DNA of 64,000 bases, taken from NCBI GenBank assembly GCA_947846985.1, contig CANTUZ010000001.1, forward strand, positions 2,976,001-3,040,000. Direction: 5' to 3'. The number at the start of each line of letters is the position of its first letter. Positions within the stretch are counted from its first letter, which is position 1. A model generated the notes under the pieces. The model ran no database searches and was not told where the DNA came from. It saw nothing but the letters and a program-made list of their open reading frames with translations. Position numbers and translations under genes: made by a program. Shown one piece after another: positions 12,497-24,600 of the stretch. The stretch comes from Fratercula arctica (Eukaryota; Chordata; Aves; Charadriiformes; Alcidae).

Positions 12497-12503
12497 TAAA
12501 TAT
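12497..12503 (+). promoter_or_regulatory. MOGAT2: Possible TATA-like box of MOGAT2
   Basis: TAAATAT lies 79 bp before the start codon. It would place initiation around 12,527-12,535 and give a very short 5' UTR. This is inference from position and sequence only. Confidence 0.35.
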
Positions 12504-12508
12504 TGACG

Positions 12509-12530
12509 GGCGACTTTGCACTTTGCATTC
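12509..12530 (-). promoter_or_regulatory. Possible DR1-type nuclear receptor site
   Basis: On the minus strand GCAAAGTGCAAAGTCG can be read as AGTGCA-A-AGTCGC, a diverged direct repeat with 1-bp spacing of the kind bound by HNF4/PPAR-RXR. HNF4 and PPAR regulation of intestinal lipid genes is established; binding here is speculation. Confidence 0.25.
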
Positions 12531-12567
12531 GCCACTTGCGGAGCTTCCTTCTCCTTTCCAGACGCGC

Positions 12568-12585
12568 ATGAAGAGCCCAAGATGA
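12568..12585 (+). promoter_or_regulatory. MOGAT2: Five-codon uORF overlapping the MOGAT2 start
   Basis: ATG AAG AGC CCA AGA TGA: the stop codon overlaps the MOGAT2 start codon as ATGA. The uORF start has C at -3 (weak context), whereas the MOGAT2 ATG has A at -3. Leaky scanning or termination-reinitiation could both feed the main frame. It matters only if transcription starts upstream of 12,568. Confidence 0.55.
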
Positions 12586-12675
12586 AGGTTGAGTTTGCTC
12601 CGCTCTCTCTGCCCCTGCAGAGAAGGCTTCAGACGGCGTCGGTGGTTCAATGGGTCTTTGGCTTCCTATGTCTAG
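12582..12675 (+). CDS. MOGAT2: MOGAT2 coding exon 1
   Basis: Codes [17 protein letters not shown] and the first part of the hydrophobic segment, ending FLCL plus one base (phase 1). The donor is CTAG|GTAAGA. The start was chosen because it has A at -3, no in-frame ATG occurs upstream in this exon, and MKVEFAPL matches the N-terminus of MOGAT family members. Confidence 0.92.
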
Positions 12676-15600
12676 GTAAGAGACATCTCCTCCTTCTCTG
12701 AGGAGGCAGAGCAGCTTTTGCCCCAATCCCTTCTGTCCCCGACCCCAGGGAAGACCTGGGACTGAAGGTCTGGGACCAAAGGAAAATGGCCTTAAAGGCA
12801 TCTTCTGGGAGCCTGCGGTGAATCCCAGGACATGTGAGGACAAGTGATTCGCAGCAGACATCACACTCGCATGTCTGTTTGTCTCACTGTATGGAGAGCA
12901 GTGTGGGAGGTTCTTTCTCACTAAAGTGTGTTTTTTTCTCTTTTTTTTCTTTTCTTTGTTTTTTTCTCGCCACCCGTTCTGAGCATGGTGGCACTAGGGA
13001 AGTTCATGTCTGCATGTCCGTGCTTGGGAACATCTATGGGTCTTATGCAGGAGCCACACCCGTGTGGCTATGGGGTTTCAGCTTCTCCTGCTCTTTAGGT
13101 TTAGGGATTTCCTGGTCCAAGATGCTGCCCTGCTCAGTGTTAGTCATGAGAAATGGCATTCCCATGCCCGAGGGATGGTTGGGTGGGAAGAGCACGAGGG
13201 ACTCTGCTTTGCAACCCTGGCAACAGACACTTCACTTTATAAAGATGCGCCTGCACGCTCCAAAGGGGCATTTTTCCAGGAAAACCCAAGCAGGTTGGGG
13301 GAGGAGACACATTAGTAAACAGGGACCCAGACAAATTCACTGTGGAAGGCATCAGGTGCTGATGGAAATGAGAGACATGCAGTTTTGGATAGGATGCACT
13401 GGGAAATAAGACCAGAGCCAGGTTATCATAGAGTGCAAACTGTCTGGGGCGATTTACAGCCCATCAGGAGCCAAGCTGGAAGGTGACATCCCAGAGTTTC
13501 CCATTGTCATGCCAATTCTTAAATCTCAGATGGGATCTGCGGCAGGACAGCTGTTGACTAGTTCCAGCACACGAAGGCAGCAGATCTTTGTGTGTGTATA
13601 TACATATATATATAAATGTATATATATACACACACATGTGTGGGTCCTGTGGGTCCTGGCACACAAGCATCTCCAACACAATACCTCCAAGAAAAGCATA
13701 GGCTATGCTTCAGAGCCTTGTTAAGTTTCTGAGATGCCTCCATCCAAACTCTGCTACAGACCTGGGGCTGAATGGCCACTTCTGCACCAGTATCTGTTGG
13801 ACTGGAGCACTGGGCCATACTGGTCCATGTGGTGTAGCTTTTTGCATGCTTCTTGGCATACGTTTGGCCCATGCTGAGTAACACTCTGCCGAACTACACA
13901 TTGGGCACTGGTAGCCAGGATGGGGGAGGCTGCTCTTTATTGGAAGAGAATCAGTAACATGGACATGACAGGGCAACACCATTCACCGGCTGGGTCAGCA
14001 AACAGTCCCTGGTGAGTTCCTCTGGAGACTTGTAACCAGTGTGGCCCCTTGGGTTGCTCTGTGACAAGCTGGAGGACATCCCTCTCGAGATGGAGGGGAA
14101 ATCACAGTGTGGCAGTGGTGGCACGGCCAGCTGAGCTGCCACAGAGCACGGTTACAGCATGGCAGAGTGCAGGGCACTCGGTGCCATCCCACACTTGTGT
14201 TATAAGCCTTGGGTTCTTCTAGTGCAGAAGAGATCCCAGCTGTGATCAACCTTCCCCTGCGCACCGGAGACAACCTTGCAGGAGGAGACACAGGTTAACA
14301 GCAGAGGGGAGGGGAGATCTGGCAAAAGCCACACAGCCTTGGAACCAACTGGCCAGAATGGGACATTTTGGGGTGGGCTGCAGCTCCCTCTCTGCCCCTG
14401 CACCCAGATTTCCTTCCATGGTGCCTGGACAGGATGGGAGGCAGCAGAGATGTGGCTGCGATGTTAACAAGAGATACAACACTACATCCCCATTCCCAGC
14501 ATGGATGTAGCTGGGGTTTACAAAGCTTTAACGGTGTGTTTTCCAGGAAAAAATCTTGCACTGCAGGTTTGTCTCTTCTTGGTATCAGGTTCAAGCTGTC
14601 ACTTGACTTTTCAGTCATGGCAGTGACTGCTGGAGCCAGCAGAAAGCCAGAAAATGGGCAGGAGGAAGGAATCCTCCACAGTTGGATGGTAACATGGAGC
14701 TGCTCAAAATGCCTCCCGTAGGGAATCATAGAACCACAGAATGGTTTGGATTGGGAGGGACCTTAAAGATCATCTAGGTCCACCCCCTGCCCTGGGCAGG
14801 GACACCTCCCACTAGACCAGGTTGCTCCAAGCCCCATCCAACCTGGCCTTGAACCCCTCCAGGGATGGGGCAGCCACAGCTTCTCTGGGCAACCTGGGAC
14901 AGGGGCTCACCACCCTCGGAGTGAAAAATGTCCTCCTGAGATCTAATCTAAATCTCCCCTCTTCCAGTGTGAAGCCATTACCCCTCGTCCTATCACTACA
15001 TGGAAATATAGCCTGCCCTGAATGAGGGTGAGACCCAAACCCATACCTCCTCCGTGGCTGGCCTTCCAGAGATTACTGTCTTCCCCTGGAACAATTTTAC
15101 TTTGATTTTGGGGGTTTTTTTTGTGATACAATCTGAAATGAAAAGCAGTTAAGAAATGCTATAAGAAAGGCACCAGAAAGGAGGTAACCAAACCTTGTGG
15201 AGCGATTCCAGCTGGTTTGGTTCATTTTACAAAGTTTCTTTAAGCCTGCAGCTTTCCACCTGAAAGCTCCCAGTTTAACAACTGTGAAAGCTTGATGCTA
15301 GAGGGATACCCTTAATTTCATTACATGAGCTGCCGAACACCCTGTGCTGCACTCAGTTAGAGCACTCAGGCTCAGAGATCAGCCCTTCTGTGGGCAGGAT
15401 TTGGCTCCTTTCTCTCTGAGACAGGCTCCTCCTGCTGCTGCCAGAAAAGGGCTCCTGAAAACACATGGCCAGGCATTTGCACAGCCCTTTGGTTGAAGAT
15501 CCCAACAGCCGCCGCTGTTGCTATGGTTGTGGGAATGCATCCGCCCCCCGAGAAGCCAAGCGCGGGGCGAGGGGCTCATTCATTCCCCGTGGGGTGCTGG

Positions 15601-18600
15601 ATGAGTGCGGTAGCTCTGCCGCGGCGTCCCTGGCAACAGGCAGGGCATTGTCAGCCTTTCCTGAGGATGCTCTTGGCAAGGGAAATGAGACAAAAGGTGC
15701 CATTTGCTTCTGACAGCTGCTGGAAGGAGAGTGCATGGTGCAAGGATGGGATGCAGGGCACAGAGTGGGGATTCCATCACCTCCCTACCCTACTGCAGGA
15801 TCCCAGTACTGACCAGTGCCCCCTCCTAATCCAGTGGAGCCAGGTTTCTGCAGGGCACCGAAATCAGCAGGCTGGTGCCCAGACCTGCTGCACTGCTTCC
15901 TGCTGCCTCTCTCCTTCCCGATCTCCATGGATTTGGGCATGGGCATCCACCCAGACACACCATGCAGAAGCATTAGTGTAGGGCTGAGCCTCTGCAAACA
16001 AACCAGTGCAGGAGCGGGAGACTTGCGCACGTCCCCTCTGCAGATCCAGGGTACAGCACCCAGCCTTTGAACCCTTTCAGCCACCAGGGCTGGCTCAAAG
16101 GGCGCGTGGTGCCAGCGTGAGTCAGGTCCCCTTGACAGCAGAGCGTAGTCCACAGCATGGGTCAGCCTGGCCGGGCTTGGCTCTGCTGAGGGGTACAGGT
16201 AGATGAGAGCAGCCCTGAGGAGAAGGACTTGGGGGTGTTGGTGGGTGAGAAGTTCAACATGAGCCGGCAATGTGCGCTGGCAGCCCAGAAACCCCCCCGC
16301 AGCCTGGGCTGCATCCCCAGCAGCGTGGGCAGCAGGGCGAGGGGGGGGATTCTGCCCCTCTGCTCCGCTCGGGGGAGACCCCCCTGCAGTGCTGCCTCCA
16401 GCTCTGGGGCCTCAGCACAGGAGAGACACGGAGCTGTTGGAGTGGGGCCAGAGGAGGCCCCGGAGATGCTGGGAGGGCTGGAGCCCCTCTGCTGTGAGGA
16501 CAGGCTGAGAGAGCTGGGGGGGTTCAGCCTGGAGAAGAGAAGGCTCCACGGAGACCTTCCAGCCCCTTCCAGTCCCTCAAGGGGCTCCAGGAAAGCTGGG
16601 GAGGGACTCTGGATCAGGGAGGGGAGCCATGGGACAAGGGGGAAGGGTTTTCCACTGCAAGAGGGGAGATTGAGCTGAGATCTGAGGCAGAAATTCTTTG
16701 CTGTGAGGGTGGTGAGCCCCTGTCCCAGGTTGCCCAGAGAAGCTGTGGCTGCCCCATCCCTGGAGGGGTTCAAGGCCAGGTTGGACGGGGCTTGGAGCAA
16801 CCTGATCTGGTGGGAGGTGTCCCTGCCCAGGGCAGGGGGTTGGAACTAGATGATCTTTAAGGTCCCTTCCAACTCTTAACTCTTCTATGATTCTATGATC
16901 TGTGTAGGCCATCACTGTTAGGGACTCTAGGGTGGCATTGGGGACCACAGCAATATGCAGCTTGTAAACCCTCCTGATAACTGCGATATCAATCTGACTC
17001 CCTCTGGGGCTGCTGCAATGCCAAAAATCTCTTTCCATAGGCTGCTGTTTTCCCTGTTTCAGACTGAATGAGAAAATGCTGGGTTAGCAGCAATGTTGGT
17101 CCCAGCAGCATCTTGATGGGACATGGTCCCTGTTTGGACTTAGTCAGAAGAGTCCTCCATGTGGTTTGTAGCCTGTGGCTCACTTGGAGCCTGTGGCATA
17201 CACATGTGTGTTTTCTGTGATACGTCCATGTTTTCATCCAGGGAGGGACTCGCAGCTTGCAACAAAACCACTTAACACAGGATACCCACCACCAAACACT
17301 TCATTTTTGCTCTGAACTTCTTTGAGCGACACAACTTAGGAAACCACTTGGCCTGTGAGGGCATCCAAGAAAGCCACTACATCCACATGGATGAGCCTTC
17401 TCTTTGCTGACTCCCTTGGCCATGGAGGTGTGAGGTGCTGGTTCCTGGATCATGAAAAGCTGCGTCAGAAGCACCTCTGGTTGACAGGCTGGGTGCAGAT
17501 CTTGGTGCTCCAGCAGTTTAGGAATGTCCTATGACTGCTTCACACAGAATGACACCTCACCACGGACAAACACAGAAAACCTCCCTGCATCTGGCCTGAG
17601 TAGAAAGTGTAAGATTTAAGGTCTGTATGGAGCTTTCCTTCTTGTCAAGGGCCTTCTGGCTTTGGTTTTAGTTTGAAGGAGCTCTCTCTTCCCTTTCCAT
17701 GACAGTGCAGACGGTGCAGCAGCTAATCTCAGCCCAGCCTAGGATTATCTGGCCACTTTCAGACAACTGAACTGCCGTGATTGCAAAGACATGCATGATG
17801 CCCTTAGACCTCCTCTTGCAGCCCATGGTGATGTCTGCCTTGAAAGGGCTCTGTGTAAGGGCTTTAGCCATTTTATAGCAATTTAGCACGTGCAGTTGGG
17901 CTGCCTCACAAAAGTCCAGACCTGCAGAGAGAGGAGATGAGGATCATGTCTGTTTGCAACCACACCACCAAACCTGCCTGTTCCACCTGAGTGTACAACC
18001 ATGGCTTGAGAGATTGCAGCCCGAGGCTGGGAATCAAGGGAGTTATGGGGGCAGAGAGGTGGAAGGTAGATGTTGTAGTGATGCTATGGCTGAATGCTAA
18101 AGGTAATCCTCCCCTGCTTTTGCTTAAAGAATACTGTAAAGGCAGTGAGGTAGTGCCATGTCACAATCACATCTCATTGCCACTTGTGTGCCTGATGTGC
18201 CTGCAGTCCCCATCCTCACCAGAGAGCTTGCTCCCATGGAGGGCTTTGATCAAGCTCGGTGTTGGAACTAGATTGTCTTTAAGGTCCTTTCCAACACAAA
18301 CCATTCTATGATTCTAAGCTGGAGACCTTGTCTGCCTCTGCAGAGCCCTGGCAGCTGATGGGGTTCAAAGATGGGTTTCTAATGAACTGGAGACTCGCTG
18401 GCTTCGCCCCCATCCCCACCATGACACAGACTGCCGTCTCTTCCAGCGACATTTCCAAGACCTGACAGCCCTTTGCGGGTTGCTTTGTGGGCACAGTGGG
18501 TTGTACGTAGGCTGGAGTTTGGCCCCAGCAGGGAGATATCTGCTGAGGTTCTCTGGCCAAGAGCCTAATGCCATGTTCGTGATATCCTTTAAAGTGTTTG

Positions 18601-21600
18601 CCTGGCAGGTGGCCCAGAAAATGACAGTTGTCTTTAGGAAAGCAGATGCTAAGGGAAATGTGGTTCTCATCTGGGCAGCTCTGAAGTGGTCCCCAGTCCA
18701 GGGAGGGACAGGCAAGAAACCCTCATCATTCCTCATTTTCCTCTTGGGATTCCCCTCAAGGGAAGAAAGCAACGATTATGGGGAACAGCCTCACAATAAG
18801 CAACTATTCCTGTTTGCCACCCATCCCTGTCCTGCAGAAAAGCTTTAGGTTGGCTTTAGGTTGTCCTTGCTGCTCTGCCTCTGGGAGCTGAACCCGTGTG
18901 TTCCCCTCCAGTGTGGATCCAGGAAAGACTCGGGATTTGCAGGAATAGAAATAGATCTTGGCTCCTGGTGCACAGTCCTTCCCTCTAGCCCTTAGCTCAA
19001 ATGGATGCAGGATTTGGCTGTTTCTTGGGTGGGAGGTAATTTTTCAGTTTCTTGGAGAACAGGGAGACTTTAAGGTGTGAAGAGTCACCTGTGAAACCTA
19101 AAAGAGGCCGGGTCGGTGCTGCTGAAGGAGCCCTGGAGCCAGGCTGAAGACCATGAAGCCCTGGGCAGTGGGGCTGGTAGTGGGCCCAGCCTGGGGATCT
19201 GATGTGGCTTTCAGGAAGCAGCAATGTGGCTCTGGGGCAAATATCTCACCACTGGTGGTCCAGAAAGTCTCGGTGTCTAACTGATGGGATTAGCTATGTT
19301 TTCATTGAAGAAACTGAGGACATGACACACAGGCGTCTGCAAGAAAGTTGGAAGGGGGACAGCAATCTCCCTTGATTGGTGATCCTCCTCGCATACCAGG
19401 CAGCGGTATACAGTGCCCCCTTTTGCCAAAATTCAGCCCATAAAAAATCATGTGTCTGCTTAAGGCTGGGACTGGTTTGGCTGCAAACAGTAGGATTTAA
19501 CTGTCCATTTTCTGGAACTTTCCTCTCTCTTTGGTCCCATCCACAGCAACTTTCAGGCTGAGTATGCATGCTAGGACACAAGTATGCTCCTTTCCCACAG
19601 CAACCAGGATACCATAAGATTTTACAAGCACCAAAAAAAAAATAATCTTAAGATTGAGCGAAGGTCACTGTGTGCAAATTCTGCCCTGCAAAAAAAATTG
19701 CATTGCGAATGAATCGAGGGAGAAATTAATAATTATATAATTGCAAGATAAAGCCTCACTTGAATGATAAGTAGGTGGATTTGGACCAGAACCACTCCTT
19801 CAATTTGCAGGACGTACTTTGAGCTTTGCACGGTATAATAAAAGGAGAACTCGGCATTGCAGGGTTTTGCAGCAGACCTGATGACCTGGCTCCCAGGTGC
19901 AGTAAAATTGCAACCTCTGCGTTGTCCCCCAAGCAGTGTTTATGTGTCATGTGGACCCTGGAGCTCCATTTCCTGCTGTATGTTGCTTTCCTCAAGGATT
20001 ATTAAGAACGTGTCTGGTCTGTGGCACTTGAAAGGAGTGGCGGCAGGTACGAGCAGTGGTTCGTTCTGACCTGGAGGATGCATTGCAGGTTAGACCTGTT
20101 GCTCTGCAGACAGCTGCAGTCCTTCCCCATGCACTGAGTTCCTGCCTACCCAGGCGCCTGCTGCAGTGTCTCTACCTATATGAGGACAGAAGATCCCAAT
20201 TCAGCCTTAAGGAGATTAAGGATCCTGCTAAATTACTGCTTTTTTCCCCTTCATAGGAATTATCAGTACCATCATACTTTAAAACACCACCAGTGTTTCA
20301 AAAAGGGGCAGGGATTTGTTTCCACACGCAAAGCTCTGGGATCAGGGTGGCTTATCACAAAAAAAACCCCAAACCAACAACCCTACAAACCAGACCTACT
20401 TATTTATCCTTAAGTAAATGCAAACAGGAGGTATAAGGAGGTCTTAAATGAGAGCACTGTACACCTCTTCTCTGATAGACCTTAGCTGAGATGAGATGAG
20501 CTTAAGAGGGCAGGTGCCAAGTGACTCCCAAAGATGAAAATCCAGGTCTCAGAGGATGAAGGCATGGATGCATCTATCTTACAGCTGAAGCAGAACGGGG
20601 CATCTCCATCCTCACATCCTTCAGCCTTGGGTACCGTATCTGTGATGAAGACCCAAAGAAGAACAAAATATGTATAGCCCACCACACATGATGTAACCCA
20701 TGAGCCGGGGAAGGCAAAGGGCTTGGATGAATGGGGTTTTTTTTTAGCTCAGTCTTCCTCTTCCCAGACAACACCACGGCTTCCAGAGGGACAGATGGAG
20801 AGGACACGGCTCTTCCCAGGCACTTTTTAGGACATCTGCTTTACCAGGTGGCATCTTGGTGGCCATGAGCACTTCCCAGTCTCTGTACAGACAGACAGAC
20901 AGTGCTGGGCTTGGGTGGGATTTGATGTACCAAGTGATGATTGTTTGCACACAGACTTTTCTTCTCTTGTTCCCATGCCAAAACACGGGGCATGAGGGAG
21001 GTGGGAGGTAAAGGGCAAAGCTGAGCACTGACTGGAAGCAGCTCAGAAAAGTCTGTAATGACTTGGGAAAGTCCCAAGTCATTAATGTCTTAGGGAATGA
21101 AATAGAGCATTCTTATAAAATCCGTGATGACACTGAGTTGAAAGGACTGAAAATCCTCTAGAGGCCAGGATTAGAGTTGAGAGTGAACCCAAGAAGTGGA
21201 GGAAAAGGTCCAAAATCAATAAGTAAAAACTCAATACAGAGTAAAGTCTTATCTATGGGAAGATAAAAAATAAAAAAATCCAAGACACAATTGAAATGGG
21301 AAATTGATAGCCCAGGACAAAGCCATCAGGGACTGTACAGACAGAGCATAGTGGCCTGCTTTGCTGCTGTTGCGAAATATGAGGTGTCATCAGAGGGTAT
21401 TAACAGGAGTTTTGGTGTAAAACACGGGCATTATCGTTGCAGAAGTTAGACTTACTCCAGAGAAAAGCCAGACAGCAAAGGGATAGAGATCTGATCCGTG
21501 AGGACCCCTTGGATGCAGTGAGGTCCATCAGTCTTGTGAGAAGAGGGGGACACGGTGGCCTTTGGAGAAATAGGTGGTTGCTGCAAGGATGGTGCTTGGT

Positions 21601-24600
21601 TGCTCTCCAGATTCCCGGGGCAGAGAGGAAATAAAACACTTCTTTCCATCAAAAGTGCCTTCACACTGATAAAATAATTCAGCAACAAAGCCAGTGAAGA
21701 CTTGGGTTCCATCCCAGGTCTAAAAAGACCAAGTCCCTTCAGGTGAATCATTTCTCTCTCAATGCCCAGCTAACCCAACTGCCATCTCACTGTCTGGCTT
21801 TTCTCTCAGCACAGTGCTGTGTAGCTGCCTTCATCGCCCTCTTCTTCACGCGTTTTTGGCTGGTCAGTGTCCTCTACGCTGCATGGTGGTTCATAGACAG
21901 GGAAAAACCCAGCAAGGGTGGGAGGAAGATCAACGCCCTCCGGAAGAGCATCATCTGGAGGTACATGAGGGACTACTTCCCTGTCACAGTAAGTGCCACC
22001 AATCCCATCAGCTCTTAGGAGACTCGGGGACCTCCTTGGTGTTTGGAGGCAGTCTGGGGCCAGCAGTTGTGGCATGGGGTGCTTGGAGATCAGTGTTGAA
22101 GGCTTGATGCAGGATTGTCTTCCCAGCTCTCAGATCACTGCAAAACCCAGAAAAATCACAGACCATCACTTTTGCAACCCCATCCTTTATTCGTCTGCCT
22201 TTTACTCACCCATTTAACCTGGCTGCATTCCAGCAGTTAGGGAAATCTCCCCTTGCCTGTTTCCCTTGCGTATATTGCAACACTCCTGCTCTTCAGGTTG
22301 CTCAGCATTTACCCAGTGGTCACAGGGCCAAGTTTTGACCAAAATCCAAGAGGTGCTGGTGCCCTGCAAGGTCAGCACCCGCTTCTGCTGGGGAAGAGGC
22401 TGGATGGGTAAAGCTGAGTGTGGGCTGGGCAGTCTCACAGAGTTGCTGTTCCTCTGAGAGCGACTTTTGTGACATTTCCTGATTTACTTTAACGCATATG
22501 GCAGGCCTTTAACCTTTATCTGGTATCCCCTTGGCATGGCATGAATGCATGGACCAGCATGAAGTCCTGCCTCAGAGCCATCACAAGTGGGTACAAATCC
22601 GAGCAATGCAGCAGAAGAGTTCATGGGCTGTGCTAGGGAGTGAGTTTCTATGGTAGACCAAGCTATGGGAATTTGTAAGATAATTCCTTTAATGAGACAT
22701 CACCTGTTGAGGGGCCTCAGATGGGAGGCACGTAGCTGGTTAGAGATAGCCTGGAATCAGGAGCTGGGTGCTGCAGTCCAGATAAAATGAAGTGGGGAGC
22801 CCAAGCAGCAAAAGGACTCATCAGACCAAAGGAAAAACAAGAGCCCAGGTTGAGAGTCCATCCTGCATAGAGAAGGGCCTGGGGTAAGGATGAGGGGGAG
22901 CTGGAGCAAAGAGAGGACCAGAGATGATGTGCCCAAGATCACCCATCAATCAGAAGTAAGAGCCAGCTCTTTCGAATCTCAGCCCCACAATTCAACCGTA
23001 AAACATGAGGTTTCTCTCTTCATTTTGTCAGGGAGAAAAAACCACACATCCCCAATAAAACACACCCAAAATGCTCAAGGTCCTGGAGTGCAAACTGCGG
23101 GATTGGTGTGGAAGGAGATCAATTTAGGGAATAACTCAGAGCTGGGCAAAAAAATGAGAAGATAGGGTCTATCTGGACCTTTCCTACCATTTCTGAGTGA
23201 ATCTCACGCATACTTGTATTATAACAACTGAGATGGGCACACCTGCCCCCAAAATGATGGTCCCTAAAATGTATCTTCTGATGTCACATCATCCCCTTTT
23301 GCAGGCCACAGCTCAGCACAATATTGACCCTAGCGCTGCAGGTAAAATGGGGGCTTTGCCAAAGCACAGAGAGTGTGTCCCAGCAAACATTTCTCCTTTT
23401 CGGCGAGTGGAAACATCACTTGATATCAAGACAAAGTGCATCCAGAAGAGCAACACCATGGATGTATATCTTAGATTTGCCTGTAAAGGCGCCACCTCCA
23501 GGATACTCCAAAAGCAAATGTTGCACAAGGAAAATAAGAGTTTTTTGTTTTCCCCTGATTTCCCTTACCTTCATTTCAATTTCCATCTCACCCCCAGTAT
23601 GCTTGTTGGGATAAGGTGAAGCAGCAAAGGGCAGTGTTGTCTGTGAGCTTGTCTGGTTAGTGGCATCCAGCATTGTGGAAGCTGGGATTGCGTCTTATAG
23701 GACCTGGGTGCAACTGGCAGACTAGATGTGCTGAGCTGAACCAGAGCATCACTCTCCCTTTCCACTGCTGTGGACAATTCGTGTAAATCCACTTAATTTT
23801 GTGCTGGAATCTGGCATATGCTCGCCAAACTTCCCATGTCTCAGCTGGGTGAACTGCATCTCCAAGTTGCCTCTCTCCAAGACTATCCATCAGAATAAGC
23901 CTACCTTGTGTGCGTCGTACAGCCATTCAGTTTTTTTGCTCAAAGGCATGGCAGAAAGTGATGCTGAGGACCTGCGGTGAATTATTTTATGGCTAATCTC
24001 AGAGCTTAACTTGTGATTTAAGGGCTTCTGTATAAGCTTCAAAGCATGGCCCCCAAAAGGTATATCATAGTCTTCTGGGGAGGAATGGGAACACATCCCA
24101 GAAAAGCTTGTGGTGAGTTTTACCATAAAGCACAGGCAATATTTTACGATGTTTAATAGGAAACACCAAGTGGGTTCCCAATAAATTATTCGCAAGGTTG
24201 CTTTAGAAAATGCTAGAATTGCCATGGGCTATTTAAGTGGCTGCAATGATTATATGCAATATATATTGTGTAAATTATTTTTGGCCATAAGCCGCTGCTT
24301 GGCCAGTGTTGGACCAATCTCTCTGCTATAACTTAGCTGCCAGCTCAGCCCAGCGCTGCCTCTTCTCCTGTCCCCTGGTAAGGCCATGCAAACTCCCTCC
24401 TGAATGCCACATTGCATTGTCCCTCTGTCCTTCCCTCCCTGGGTGCCACTGCCAGGCAGAGAGGACCTGACTGGAGGACCAGTAAGACCAGTAGAGGGAG
24501 CATGGTTACTGGGTTTGGCTCCAGCTCAGTGGGTGAATGCAGGGAGGGTTTGGTGGAACCTTTCTCTCCGCTGGTCTTGGGAGAAAGAAGTCAGAGGGGG

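Larger units (their letters stand above)
12676..21809 (+). other. MOGAT2: MOGAT2 intron 1 (9.1 kb)
   Basis: GT-AG intron. It contains a TG/TA microsatellite, a minus-strand CR1 copy at 14,724, a plus-strand CR1 copy at 16,204 and a short CR1 tail at 18,258. The segment 16,900-17,900 shows no repeat or gene I recognise. No other exon was supported. Confidence 0.85.

Noticed and set aside
12516..12581. Longer MOGAT2 N-terminus from a TTG at 12,516
   Set aside because: TTG initiation is unlikely in a vertebrate gene; MKVEFAPL at 12,582 fits the family start and has a good context.
16162..16800. 212-codon minus-strand frame in a CR1 copy, and similar minus frames in others
   Set aside because: Antisense shadow of CR1 3' sequence; the same pattern recurs in every copy of the subfamily.
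16900..17900. Possible minus-strand retrocopy between CR1 copies
   Set aside because: Short broken frames (for example 16,989-17,237 and 17,668-17,889) do not resemble any protein I can identify. A translated database search would settle it.
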